A DNA stretch of 64,000 bases, taken from Proteobacteria bacterium ST_bin12 (lineage in GTDB: Bacteria; Pseudomonadota; Gammaproteobacteria; Burkholderiales; Methylophilaceae). The translations under genes and the position numbers were made by a program. Positions 53,668-62,368 of this stretch are shown one piece after another. The stretch lies in the NCBI GenBank assembly GCA_002083635.1, contig MSXP01000007.1, forward strand, positions 1 to 64,000, written 5' to 3'. The first letter of the stretch is position 1, and each line of letters begins with the position of its first letter. A model generated the notes under the pieces. That model was not told the origin of the DNA. It was given only the letters and a program-made list of their open reading frames with translations, and made no database searches.

Positions 53668-53733
53668 GATAATTTACTTTAAAATAATATATTAATTAAT
53701 TGTTTTTAATATAATTTAAGTGTTAAGTACTCG

Positions 53734-55767
53734 CTAAGCCAAGTCTGGCATCTCTGCACCAAACACCTTGATTTTGAGTTTTTTCAATTGATCCCTAAAA
53801 TCTGCCGCTTTTTCAAATTCCAGATTTTTAGCCGCATCATGCATGGATTTTTCCAAACGCTTCATCTCTTTGGCCAATTGTTTTTCACTTAAACTTTCAT
53901 AATTTGCTTGGTCTTGCGCTGCTTTGCGTTCACGTTGCGCTTCGTCCTTATCGTAAACACCATCAATCATGTCTTTGATACTTTTGCTAATCCCTTTCGG
54001 CACAATGCCATTCGCTGTGTTAAAAGCGATTTGCACGCCACGTCTGCGCTCAGTTTCATCCATCGCTAACTTCATACTGCGTGTGATTTTATTAGCATAG
54101 AAAATCACTTTGCCGTTTAAATTTCGCGCTGCACGGCCAGATGTTTGAATCAAACTGCGTTCTGAGCGTAAAAAACCTTCTTTGTCGGCGTCTAAAACTG
54201 CCACCAACGAAACTTCAGGAATATCCAAACCTTCTCGCAATAAGTTAATACCAACCAGCACATCAAATTCGCCCAAGCGTAAATCGCGGATGATTTCAAC
54301 GCGCTCTACCGTATCGATATCACTATGTAAATAACGCACTTTTACACCATGTTCGTTTAAATAATCGGTTAAATCTTCTGCCATGCGCTTAGTTAAAGTG
54401 GTTGCTAGTACACGCTCGCCAACAGCAACGCGCAATTTAATTTCGCCTAACAAATCATCCACTTGCGTATCTGCAGGCTTAACGATAATTTGCGGGTCAA
54501 TTAATCCAGTTGGCCGCGCAATCATTTCCACAACTTGCTGTTGGTGATTTTTTTCATACTCGGCAGGCGTGGCAGAAACAAACACGCATTGACGCATAAT
54601 GCGTTCAAACTCATCAAATTTTAACGGCCGATTATCCATCGCCGACGGCAAACGCCAGCCATAATCCACCAAATTAGTTTTGCGCGAACGGTCACCTAAG
54701 AACATACCGCCGACTTGCGGCACGGTGACATGGCTTTCATCGATAATCATTAGCGCATCGTCTGGTAGATAATCAATCAACGTTGGCGGCGGATCGCCTG
54801 GATTGCGACCTGACAAATGACGTGAGTAGTTTTCGATGCCTTTGCAAAACCCAATTTCATTCAGCATTTCCAAATCAAAGCGCGTGCGTTGCTCAATGCG
54901 TTGCGCTTCAACTAGCTTGCCTTCTTTGATATAAAAAGCCACACGATCGACCAATTCTTTTTTAATCTTTTCCATCGCCTTAACTGTGGTTTCGCGCGGA
55001 GTGACGTAATGACTTGAAGGATATATCGTAAACCGTTGAATTTTATTAAATATTTGTCCTGTTAACGGGTCAAATAAAATAATGGTTTCAATCTCATCGT
55101 CAAACAAACTGACGCGCACAGCAGTTTCATTATTTTCTGCGGGGAATATATCAATCACATCGCCACGCACCCTAAAACAGCCACGGCTAAAATCAAAATC
55201 ATTGCGGTCATATTGCATGCCGATTAAGCGGTCGATTGCATCGCGCTGGCTCAATTTTTCTCCCTGCTTCAAGTGCAACACCATGCCGTGATAATCGCTT
55301 GGGTCGCCAATACCGTATATTGCTGAAACGGTGGCCACAATAATACTGTCTTCGCGCTCTAATAACGCTTTGGTGGCAGATAAACGCATCTGCTCAATAT
55401 GCTCATTGATGCTGGAATCTTTTTCAATAAACAAATCGCGCGAAGGCACGTAAGCTTCGGGCTGATAATAATCGTAATAACTGACAAAATATTCAACTGA
55501 ATTATTCGGAAAAAATTCGCGAAATTCGCTATACAACTGTGCTGCAAGCGTTTTGTTAGGCGCCATTACTATTGCTGGCTTACCTGTGCGCGCAATCACA
55601 TTGGCCATAGTGAATGTTTTACCAGAACCTGTTACGCCCAACAAAGTTTGAAACTTGAGGCCATCGTTAATGCCCTGCGTCAGTTTATCGATCGCTTGTG
55701 GCTGATCGCCCGCTGGCGGGAAAGGTTGATACAGTTGATATTTGCTATTGGGGAATGTGACGAACAC
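53734..55767 (-). CDS. uvrB: Excinuclease ABC subunit B
   Basis: The damage-verifying helicase-like subunit of nucleotide excision repair, 677 aa, from GTG 55767. Walker A is GVTGSGKTFTM (about 43-53), the beta-hairpin YYDYYQPEAYVP, DESHVTVPQ, RSERSLIQTSGRAARN and the C-terminal UvrC-contact domain (coiled-coil Lys/Glu-rich end) are all present. A GTGTTAAGTA motif overlaps the region after its stop. Confidence 0.97.
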   Translation of the reverse strand: MFVTFPNSKYQLYQPFPPAGDQPQAIDKLTQGINDGLKFQTLLGVTGSGKTFTMANVIARTGKPAIVMAPNKTLAAQLYSEFREFFPNNSVEYFVSYYDYYQPEAYVPSRDLFIEKDSSINEHIEQMRLSATKALLEREDSIIVATVSAIYGIGDPSDYHGMVLHLKQGEKLSQRDAIDRLIGMQYDRNDFDFSRGCFRVRGDVIDIFPAENNETAVRVSLFDDEIETIILFDPLTGQIFNKIQRFTIYPSSHYVTPRETTVKAMEKIKKELVDRVAFYIKEGKLVEAQRIEQRTRFDLEMLNEIGFCKGIENYSRHLSGRNPGDPPPTLIDYLPDDALMIIDESHVTVPQVGGMFLGDRSRKTNLVDYGWRLPSAMDNRPLKFDEFERIMRQCVFVSATPAEYEKNHQQQVVEMIARPTGLIDPQIIVKPADTQVDDLLGEIKLRVAVGERVLATTLTKRMAEDLTDYLNEHGVKVRYLHSDIDTVERVEIIRDLRLGEFDVLVGINLLREGLDIPEVSLVAVLDADKEGFLRSERSLIQTSGRAARNLNGKVIFYANKITRSMKLAMDETERRRGVQIAFNTANGIVPKGISKSIKDMIDGVYDKDEAQRERKAAQDQANYESLSEKQLAKEMKRLEKSMHDAAKNLEFEKAADFRDQLKKLKIKVFGAEMPDLA

Positions 55768-55995
55768 GGGTTTTTACCTAAACTAAAGCCTAAAATTGAG
55801 CTTAATTCTAGCAGTTTTGCATCTAAATGCGCTTTATTTGATTACAAGATAATATGATCAATAATTGCAATGACATAATTCATATAGATGACGAACTTAT
55901 GTCGAATAAATGAAGTCTTTAATGAAACAATAAATTGTTGATTCTTGCTTCAACCGATAAAACTTAAAATTACAAATCTAGCCTAGGAGATTTTC

Positions 55996-57009
55996 ATGCG
56001 TTTTTTAGTGTTAACTACAGCATTATTAGCTGCCATTCCATCCGCATTTGCATTCGAAACCGCCAAAATGATGGATGCTTTTTGGGGTGTTGTAATGGTG
56101 CGTGGCTACAATACAAATGGCGGTTTAGCATATGGTTCAGGCGTAGTCGTTGGTGAAAACAAAGTGTTAACCAATTGCCATGTATTGCGTGCTACTAAAC
56201 AACCTTGGATTTCTCGCGGTGAAGATACTTACTCCATCACAGGTGTCAAAGTAGATGCTTGGCACGATTTATGTCTGGTTTCTACCTTTTCTATGCCTTT
56301 TAAATCGGTTACTCTGGGCAAAAGCAATGATTTAAAACGCGGTCAAGAAGTCGCTGCAATTGGTCACTCCAATGGCGTACCCGCGCCACTTACTTCTAGT
56401 GGTAGCGTTAAGGCCTTGTTCGATTCTGATAAGGGCAAAATTATCCGCAGCACGGCGAAATTTTTAATGGGTGCCAGTGGCAGCGGTTTATTTGATATGC
56501 AAGGCCGATTGGTGGGCATTAATACCTTTAAAACGTCAGGTTTGGGCGGCAGTATTCACTATGCACTGCCGATTGAATGGCTAGAAAAGTTAGAAAAAGA
56601 GCCTGAAACCACTGTGTTTCCTGTTACAGGCAAAGCTTTATGGGAAGAAGATGAAGATAAAAAACCTTTCTACATGCAAGCTGCAGTGCCAGAATCACGT
56701 CAAGACTGGCCAAAGTTAATACAGGTTTCAGAAAAATGGACGCAAGCAGAACCCAATAATACCGAAGCTTGGTACGCATTAGGCTTAGCGAATGAAAATT
56801 TAGCCAAGCAAGATTTGGCCGAAAAAGCTTTTCAACAAGCAGTTAAATTAGATAGTACAAACTTTGAGGCACTGATTCATATTGGCATTATTGCAAAAGG
56901 CAAAGGCGATACGGCTGAATTACATCGTATTCAACTAGCTTTAAATGAAATTGATAAAGAATTAGGTATTGAATATGCAGAAGCCATGGGTTGTACTGGT
57001 GGATGTTAA
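55996..57009 (+). CDS. Exported trypsin-like serine protease with C-terminal TPRs
   Basis: A 337-aa periplasmic protein. The signal peptide is MRFLVLTTALLAAIPSAFA. The trypsin-fold domain has catalytic His in LTNCHVLRA (about 58), Asp in WHDLCLVSTF (about 90) and Ser in GASGSGLFD (about 158). Residues 240-330 form two TPR-like repeats (AWYALGLANENLAKQDLAEKAF, in parts, and a second copy). The C-terminus is GCTGGC. Related to HtrA-like proteases but without a PDZ domain. The TPR tail may choose substrates or partners. A terminator follows, and the upstream gap is AT-rich. Confidence 0.82.
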   Translation: MRFLVLTTALLAAIPSAFAFETAKMMDAFWGVVMVRGYNTNGGLAYGSGVVVGENKVLTNCHVLRATKQPWISRGEDTYSITGVKVDAWHDLCLVSTFSMPFKSVTLGKSNDLKRGQEVAAIGHSNGVPAPLTSSGSVKALFDSDKGKIIRSTAKFLMGASGSGLFDMQGRLVGINTFKTSGLGGSIHYALPIEWLEKLEKEPETTVFPVTGKALWEEDEDKKPFYMQAAVPESRQDWPKLIQVSEKWTQAEPNNTEAWYALGLANENLAKQDLAEKAFQQAVKLDSTNFEALIHIGIIAKGKGDTAELHRIQLALNEIDKELGIEYAEAMGCTGGC

Positions 57010-57082
57010 TTTTCAGTAAAGCTATTTCATGTAGCAACTGATTTCGCCGCTTTATTAGCTAATAAAGCATGCTTTAGACAAT

Positions 57083-57113
57083 AAGAGACCTCATTTGAGG
57101 TCTCTTTTGTTTT
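57083..57113 (+). terminator. Intrinsic terminator after the protease gene
   Basis: AAGAGACCTC (57083-57092) pairs with GAGGTCTCTT (57097-57106), loop ATTT, followed by TTGTTTT. Confidence 0.88.
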
Positions 57114-57213
57114 AAATAAGCTGTTTAAGCAATGATTCCTTAATCCTGTTTTTATGCGTAAAATACAGCTTATTCAATTGATTACAGTTTATAAGTATTA
57201 AGGAAAGTGCATT

Positions 57214-58440
57214 TTGGCCCATTCGTCTTCACCGCTTACGCCAACCCAAGTTTTATCAATACGCGTTCAAAGCATCAAAGAATCCCCCACCCTTGCTATT
57301 ACTGCCAAAGCGGGAAAGTACAAATCTGAAGGTCGCCCAATTATTGGTTTAGCGGCTGGCGAGCCAGATTTTGATACACCGCAGCATATTAAAGATGCGG
57401 CAATTGCTGCCATTAATGCGGGCTATACCAAATATACGCCTGTGAGCGGAATCCCTGCGCTTAAAAAAGCCATTGTCAATAAATTTAAAAACGAAAATGG
57501 TTTTGATTATGCGGTGAATGAAGTCATTGTTGGCGTTGGCGGCAAACAAACTATTTTTAATTTATGTTTAGCGGTGCTAAATAAAGGTGATGAAGTCATC
57601 GTGCCAGCCCCATATTGGGTGAGTTATGCCGATATCGCGTTGGTGGCAGAAGCGGTGCCGGTGATTATTGAATGCGGCATTGAGCAAGGTTTTAAGCTTT
57701 TACCTAAACAGCTAGAAGCGGCGATTACGCCAAAAACCAAATTGGTCATGTTTAATTCGCCATCTAACCCAACAGGCGCGGTTTATAGCTTAGATGAATT
57801 AAAAGCGCTGGGTGAAGTTTTACTCAAGCATCCGCATGTTTTAGTTGCTACGGACGATATGTATGAACATGTGAATTTATCAGGCGATAAGTTTTATAAC
57901 ATACTTAACGCTACGCCAGCACTAAAAAACCGCTGTATTGTTCTCAATGGCGTTTCTAAAGCGTATTCCATGACAGGCTGGCGCATCGGTTACGCTGCTG
58001 GCCCTGCTTACATCATTAAAGCGATGGAAATTTTACAATCGCAGTCCACCAGCAACCCTACTTCTATCTCACAATACGCAGCCGAAGCGGCACTAAGTGG
58101 TTCACAAGATTGCATTAAACCAATGGTTGCCGCATTCAAAGAACGCCACAAATACGTGGTAGACCGTTTTAATGCAATGCCAGGCTTAAGTTGCTTAATG
58201 GCAGGTGGTGCTTTTTATGCTTTCCCTGATGCGCGCGCAGCAATTGCTAACTTACACAAATCCGGCAAAATCAATGCAGCAACCGATATGGCACTGGCGG
58301 AATATTTATTAGAAAGTTTTAATGTCGCTGTGGTACCAGGTTCTGCTTTTGGTGCAGAAGGTTATTTCCGCATTTCTTTCGCTACTTCAATGGATAATTT
58401 ACGCGACGCGTTAGATAGAATTGAAACAGCACTGAGTTAA
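57214..58440 (+). CDS. aspC: Class I aspartate/aromatic aminotransferase
   Basis: A PLP-dependent fold I aminotransferase of 408 aa from TTG 57214, with AAGGA 9 nt upstream. Hallmarks are AGEPDFDTPQHI, YTPVSGIPALKKAI, SPSNPTGAVY, the PLP lysine in GVSKAYSMTGWRIGY (about 249), and a C-terminal RISFAT. It resembles the AspC-like 1-alpha/1-gamma aspartate aminotransferases. Substrate beyond aspartate is not decided by the sequence. Confidence 0.9.
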   Translation: MAHSSSPLTPTQVLSIRVQSIKESPTLAITAKAGKYKSEGRPIIGLAAGEPDFDTPQHIKDAAIAAINAGYTKYTPVSGIPALKKAIVNKFKNENGFDYAVNEVIVGVGGKQTIFNLCLAVLNKGDEVIVPAPYWVSYADIALVAEAVPVIIECGIEQGFKLLPKQLEAAITPKTKLVMFNSPSNPTGAVYSLDELKALGEVLLKHPHVLVATDDMYEHVNLSGDKFYNILNATPALKNRCIVLNGVSKAYSMTGWRIGYAAGPAYIIKAMEILQSQSTSNPTSISQYAAEAALSGSQDCIKPMVAAFKERHKYVVDRFNAMPGLSCLMAGGAFYAFPDARAAIANLHKSGKINAATDMALAEYLLESFNVAVVPGSAFGAEGYFRISFATSMDNLRDALDRIETALS

Positions 58441-58470
58441 CACTTAAAATACTGTCAATTTAGTAAATAA

Positions 58471-58498
58471 AAAAGACCTTTCTCTAAGGTCTTTTTTA
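58471..58498 (+). terminator. Intrinsic terminator after aspC
   Basis: AAAAGACCTT (58471-58480) pairs with AAGGTCTTTT (58486-58495), loop TCTCT, followed by TTTA. Confidence 0.88.
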
Positions 58499-58580
58499 TT
58501 TGCATTTAATAGCCATCTATATGATTGCTATTACAATGATTCTTCATTATTGAAATAAAAATCTGTTAAGACCTTTAAAA

Positions 58581-59057
58581 ATGAATAGCAAAGCTAAATT
58601 TGATAATTTGGATAAAATTGTTGGTGGTATATTGCTTTTTGTACTTGGAGTTTTTATTGTATTGTATGCAAGTCAGATATTTCATGGCGAGGCCGATGTT
58701 GCTGCAGAAGTATGCGCTTCTGGAAAGGGCAGCTCCATTTGCCATTTACGAAATTGGATATTTACACAATATGGCGCATATGGGATAGGTATTTGTTATC
58801 TACTTTTTGGGGCTAGCACAATAGGAGTCGCTTATTACTTAGTTGCAAGCTCCTTTAAAACAAAACCAAACAAGTATTTAGAAACTCAAACGATTGAACC
58901 TGTAATTAACAGTATAGAAAAGCCTGAGACCTTAGATGATGTTTTGAATGGAGAGGAACCTACTGTCGCTTTTCTTGAAGAATTAGCAGTCTTAGATAGC
59001 TCTCCGGCATTGTCTGATGAAGAGCTGGAGCGCCAGGCCTTAGAACAAAAACCATAA
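58581..59057 (+). CDS. Small membrane protein of unknown function
   Basis: I do not recognise this 158-aa protein. Two hydrophobic segments (about 14-32 and 68-93) flank a short outside or loop region containing two cysteines (Cys45 and Cys54, CASGKGSSIC). The C-terminal third is acidic and hydrophilic, likely cytoplasmic. The gene is bounded by the aspC terminator and the convergent AsmA-like gene. Confidence 0.6.
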   Translation: MNSKAKFDNLDKIVGGILLFVLGVFIVLYASQIFHGEADVAAEVCASGKGSSICHLRNWIFTQYGAYGIGICYLLFGASTIGVAYYLVASSFKTKPNKYLETQTIEPVINSIEKPETLDDVLNGEEPTVAFLEELAVLDSSPALSDEELERQALEQKP

Positions 59058-59075
59058 GGTAAAGCTAACTTTAAG

Positions 59076-60428
59076 TTAATCGCTTTTTCCAAATAAGTTT
59101 TTAACAGAATCTAAAGCACCTGCGGCTTTAATACCCAAGCTTGTCCCAACGCCAGGGCCTAAAATCGCAGTACCCGCTGCTGCGCCTGCTAAAGCCGCTT
59201 TAGATGGCAATACGACTGGCTTACTCACCGTACCAGAAACATCTAATGGAATCGCGACTAGACTAATGCTGTTTTTCACTTCAACCGCTACTGAGCCATC
59301 TAGGGCTTTATTAGGCTTGACTTTTACTTGGCCTTTTGCAACCAGTAAACCTGAGCTAATATTCAAATTTTTCAGATGATATTGCTTGCCAGATACATTT
59401 AATAATCCAGAAAAAGCGTCAAACTGCGTTTGCCCGCCATTTTGGGTTTGCTTGATTAATAAACTAGCGACTTTTGCTAAATCCAAACCATGTAGAACTC
59501 CCTGGTTGATTTTAAATTTGAAACTGGCCTGTAAACGTTCTAATAACTGCCCTGCTTCTTTAGCCGAGGCTGAAAAACTGCCATCAGCAAATAGGCTACC
59601 GCTCAAATACACTGTTTTGCTCACCATACTGCTTGGCTCTTTCACAGACAAATTATTTATGTTCAAACGACCGCTCAATTTCCAATTAGCGGCACTTTTA
59701 CCCGCTGGCCAAGTTAACACTGCATCTCCTGCCACCTTACCCTGATAAAGTGCCACATCAATTTTAGGTACCGTTAATCGATTGCCTTTAAGATGCATTT
59801 TAAGCATCGCTTTATCAATGAATAACGGTAGCCTAGTGGGTAATGTCCATTTTTCTACGCTTAGCATGACCAAATGCTCATCTCTATTTGGGGTCACATC
59901 CGCCTTAAGTTTGCCGTCTACAGTCTGTATAACCGCAGTATCCAGTTGATTTAGCTGAGTTAACACAATTTCAGCGTTAAAAACGGGTAAATCAATGTCA
60001 GGCCAAATCAGCTTCATTTCAGCAATATCAATATGGCTGACATTTATTGCAGCCGCCTCTGCATTTTCTGATTTATTGGCAGATAGTGTGGAAATAATAG
60101 TCAATACATCTTTTTTAATAACTGGCTTAGTAAGTTTCAAATTAACCTTTTTAATGTCAGCAAATAAAGAGCTCAAAGTTGGCACAACAACCAATTCATC
60201 AATCACTACTTCCTGATTTTTACCCACCACAATACCTCCTGCAACTAATCGTGGGCTTGGCAGAAAGCTGAAGTGCCCATTCGCAATCGTCACTGGCACA
60301 CCCAATTTGTCACTGGCAATACGTTCTGCCTTCTGCAAATAAGATTGCGTCGGCACCAAAAATGGCAAGATAACTAGCGCAATAACAATAAGCCCTATGC
60401 TAAACAGTATTTTTTTATATTTTTTCAT
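59076..60428 (-). CDS. AsmA-family envelope protein
   Basis: About 450 aa from ATG 60428 (MKKYKKILFSIGL). One N-terminal membrane anchor (about 6-24) is followed by a long, mostly beta, periplasmic region with LGVPVTIANGHFSFLPSPRLV near residue 40, typical of AsmA. KFKINQGVLHGLDLAKVASLL is part of the C-terminal AsmA_2 domain. Members of this superfamily are thought to bridge membranes and carry phospholipids or limit outer-membrane assembly, a family-level inference. The longer frame adds an unsupported N-terminus. Confidence 0.85.
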   Translation of the reverse strand: MKKYKKILFSIGLIVIALVILPFLVPTQSYLQKAERIASDKLGVPVTIANGHFSFLPSPRLVAGGIVVGKNQEVVIDELVVVPTLSSLFADIKKVNLKLTKPVIKKDVLTIISTLSANKSENAEAAAINVSHIDIAEMKLIWPDIDLPVFNAEIVLTQLNQLDTAVIQTVDGKLKADVTPNRDEHLVMLSVEKWTLPTRLPLFIDKAMLKMHLKGNRLTVPKIDVALYQGKVAGDAVLTWPAGKSAANWKLSGRLNINNLSVKEPSSMVSKTVYLSGSLFADGSFSASAKEAGQLLERLQASFKFKINQGVLHGLDLAKVASLLIKQTQNGGQTQFDAFSGLLNVSGKQYHLKNLNISSGLLVAKGQVKVKPNKALDGSVAVEVKNSISLVAIPLDVSGTVSKPVVLPSKAALAGAAAGTAILGPGVGTSLGIKAAGALDSVKNLFGKSD

Positions 60429-60511
60429 CATTAACTTATAAATTATTGAGTGTAACGATTGACCAAAAAGCACTAAGCCAGTATTATCACGGCTTCACAA
60501 GTCCTACCGAT

Positions 60512-60587
60512 TCCTCGATAGCTCAGCCGGTAGAGCAACGGACTGTTAATCCGTGTGTCCCTGGTTCGAGCCCAGGTCGAGGAGCCA
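60512..60587 (+). tRNA. tRNA-Asn (anticodon GUU)
   Basis: A 76-nt cloverleaf. TCCTCGA pairs with TCGAGGA, the D-arm is GCTCAGCCGGTAGAGC, the anticodon loop CTGTTAA gives GTT, the T-loop has GGTTCGAGCC, and CCA is encoded at 60585-60587. Confidence 0.97.
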
Positions 60588-60593
60588 TATTTT

Positions 60594-60625
60594 AAAAGCC
60601 TTACAGAGATGTAAGGCTTTTTTAT
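60594..60625 (+). terminator. Intrinsic terminator after tRNA-Asn
   Basis: AAAAGCCTTAC (60594-60604) pairs with GTAAGGCTTTT (60611-60621), 6-nt loop, T-run TTTT. Confidence 0.87.
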
Positions 60626-60698
60626 TATTTGCTTTATTAAACGTTTATTTGACAGTTATATAATGTTTATTTTTAAATGCAAAAATATTAAGTCAAAA

Positions 60699-61004
60699 AT
60701 GAACACCACAACAAATATTACTTTAAAAGTACCATTCAGTGAGAAAGATCAAGCCAAATCGCTTGGTGCGCGATGGAATGTGGAAGCTAAGCATTGGTAT
60801 GTTCCAGCAGGCATAGATGCTACGCCTTTTGAAAAGTGGTTCACATCTTCGCCAAATATGGCATCGAATCAATTTGTTGCCAAACCTGTGGCACAGGCCA
60901 ATGCAGATAACACCCGTCAGGACATCTCTTTTGAGGATGACATAGATGCGATAAACGCAAAATTGCGTGATGCTTACGAACCGCTTGATAATGACTTGTT
61001 TTAG
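60699..61004 (+). CDS. DUF5710-domain protein
   Basis: A 101-aa protein from ATG 60699 (MNTTTNITLKVPFSEK). The N-terminal 45 residues match DUF5710: LKVPFSEKDQAKSLGARWN followed by WYVPAGIDATPFEKWF. In known proteins this domain occurs in plasmid primases and topoisomerase or DNA-processing proteins, which suggests nucleic-acid handling. The rest is Asn/Ala-rich and acidic. It lies 7 nt before a GIY-YIG gene, so the two may be one unit. Function unknown. Confidence 0.75.
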   Translation: MNTTTNITLKVPFSEKDQAKSLGARWNVEAKHWYVPAGIDATPFEKWFTSSPNMASNQFVAKPVAQANADNTRQDISFEDDIDAINAKLRDAYEPLDNDLF

Positions 61005-61010
61005 CTTTGC

Positions 61011-61337
61011 ATGACTCGTAGCAAGCATCACAACGTTTATGTGATTGAACTATCTAAAGACGTGCTATTTGAGGGCAAGTTTAAAAAGTGCAATCCCAAC
61101 TACATCATTGGTAAACCCTGCGTGTATATTGGCATGACAGGTTTAGACCCAGATATACGTTTTGATAAACATAAAGCTGGTATTCAATCCAATCGATACG
61201 TTAAGCAGTATGGTCTACGCTTGTTGCCTGACTTGTATGAAGGTTTTAACCCAATGACTTATGATGAGGCGGCTTTAATGGAGGTTGAAATTGGGATTGA
61301 TTTGCGTAGCGCAGGTCTTGGTGTTTGGCAAGCTTAA
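61011..61337 (+). CDS. GIY-YIG-like nuclease domain protein
   Basis: A 108-aa protein. VYVIEL (9-14) and PCVYIGMTGLDPDIRFDKH (41-59) correspond to the GIY and YIG strands plus the conserved Arg, and EAALMEVEIGIDLR has the conserved Glu. The spacing of GIY to YIG is longer than in standard enzymes and the terminal Asn is not clear, so this is a divergent variant. It may be an inactive or unusual endonuclease. Together with the DUF5710 gene, it follows tRNA-Asn. Confidence 0.65.
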   Translation: MTRSKHHNVYVIELSKDVLFEGKFKKCNPNYIIGKPCVYIGMTGLDPDIRFDKHKAGIQSNRYVKQYGLRLLPDLYEGFNPMTYDEAALMEVEIGIDLRSAGLGVWQA

Positions 61338-61452
61338 CTCACTCAAGTGCATATTGACTAAAAGCGCGCCCCGTATAGTCCATTTTCGCAATTGATATTA
61401 ATTAGCGTGACAAATTTCAAGTCACCAGTAATAAATATTAACGAGTAAGCAA

Positions 61453-61662
61453 TTATTTTCGTAATGGGTTCAACAGACCTGATAAACCATTATGGTCAAT
61501 TTCTTGCATCAATTGTAGCAATCGCCCTAGTTCGCCCTTGGGAAACCTTTCACGTGCAAACCAATTAAGATATTGCCCTGACAAATCAGCAATGCAACGC
61601 CCTTTATACTTGCCATAGGGCATTTCCGTGGTAAGTAATCACTGTAAGTTTTGTGGATTCAT
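61453..61662 (-). pseudogene. DUF3820 gene with an internal TGA at codon 8
   Basis: From ATG 61662 the frame reads MNPQNLQ, TGA (61639-61641), then LLTTEMPYGKYKGRCIADLSG and QYLNWFARERFPKGELGRLLQ up to TAA at 61453-61455, 69 sense or stop positions before the final stop. The family (putative quorum-sensing-regulated virulence factor, DUF3820) starts MNPxxLxxLVTTxMPFGKYKG and is about this length, so codon 8 would be sense. A CGA-to-TGA change would explain the stop. Translation could restart at the internal ATG (PYGKYKG), but there is no good ribosome binding site. Confidence 0.7.
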
Positions 61663-61710
61663 ATTCTCTAACGGCACTTATTTGAATTAATAACCCCCTT
61701 AAACTTAAAC

Positions 61711-61746
61711 AAAAAAACAAAAAAATGGCCCAATTAAGGGCCATTT
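61711..61746 (-). terminator. Intrinsic terminator after the cold-shock gene
   Basis: AAATGGCCC (61723-61731) pairs with GGGCCATTT (61738-61746), loop AATTAA, followed on the minus strand by a long T-rich run. Confidence 0.87.
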
Positions 61747-61778
61747 CTAAGAACTACAATTTTGTAATACTTGCTTAC

Positions 61779-61982
61779 TTAAGCTTTTTGGATGTTTGAG
61801 GCTTGTTTGCCTTTTGGTCCATCAGTCACGTCAAAACTAACGCGATCGTTTTCTTTCAAGCTTTTGTAACCGCTATCAACGATAGCTGAGAAATGTGCGA
61901 ATAAATCGTCGCCACCTGCGTCTGGAGTAATAAAGCCGAAGCCTTTAGAGTCATTAAACCATTTTACAATACCTGTTGCCAT
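61779..61982 (-). CDS. cspA: Cold-shock protein (CspA family)
   Basis: A 67-aa OB-fold single-strand nucleic acid chaperone. GIVKWFNDSKGFGFITPD carries RNP1 (KGFGFI), and DLFAHFSAI carries RNP2 (LFAHF). Length and aromatic residues are normal. A long leader of about 100 nt follows a near-consensus promoter, consistent with cold-inducible leader control in this family. Confidence 0.95.
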   Translation of the reverse strand: MATGIVKWFNDSKGFGFITPDAGGDDLFAHFSAIVDSGYKSLKENDRVSFDVTDGPKGKQASNIQKA

Positions 61983-62091
61983 AATCTTACTTTCATACTT
62001 TAAAAAAGGGAGGCACCCTAAAAGTTTGGGTTTTTAAAATATTACTAGTTTCGAAAACTCAACAATTTAAAAATTCAAACGCCTAGAATGC

Positions 62092-62120
62092 TTTTTACGT
62101 ACATGCGCACTGTCTGTCAA
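62092..62120 (-). promoter_or_regulatory. Putative promoter of the cold-shock gene
   Basis: Minus strand TTGACA (62115-62120) is a perfect -35. A 17-nt spacer leads to TAAAAA (62092-62097), a weak -10. The leader would be about 100 nt. Confidence 0.5.
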
Positions 62121-62191
62121 GCACTATTTCAATCTTTTTTGTATTTATGCCTAAATTTGAGCTATCAAGGTTGCGCATTTGGTCAATTTGA

Positions 62192-62220
62192 TTGCTTATT
62201 TTCAATGGCAAGACTATACT
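62192..62220 (+). promoter_or_regulatory. Putative promoter of infA
   Basis: TTGCTT (62192-62197), 17-nt spacer, TATACT (62215-62220). Transcription would begin near 62227, leaving a leader of about 140 nt. The remaining csp-infA gap holds no convincing gene. Confidence 0.5.
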
Positions 62221-62368
62221 GCGCGTGCGTTAAATGTAGCGGTAACGCAGGAATTCTCACTGTTTTATCGCTACGATTCCCAAAATTTGCAAGGTCACTT
62301 AATGCTTCATATGGGTCTTAATTGTATGAATCTTAAATGTCTGTCGCAAATTATATTGGAGTAACTGT

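Noticed and set aside
60512..61452. tRNA-Asn attachment-site duplication
   Set aside because: I looked for a repeat of the tRNA 3' end downstream and found none in the window.
62088..62321. Possible 77-aa gene between cspA and infA
   Set aside because: It overlaps two putative promoters, shows no recognisable family, and its amino-acid content looks random.
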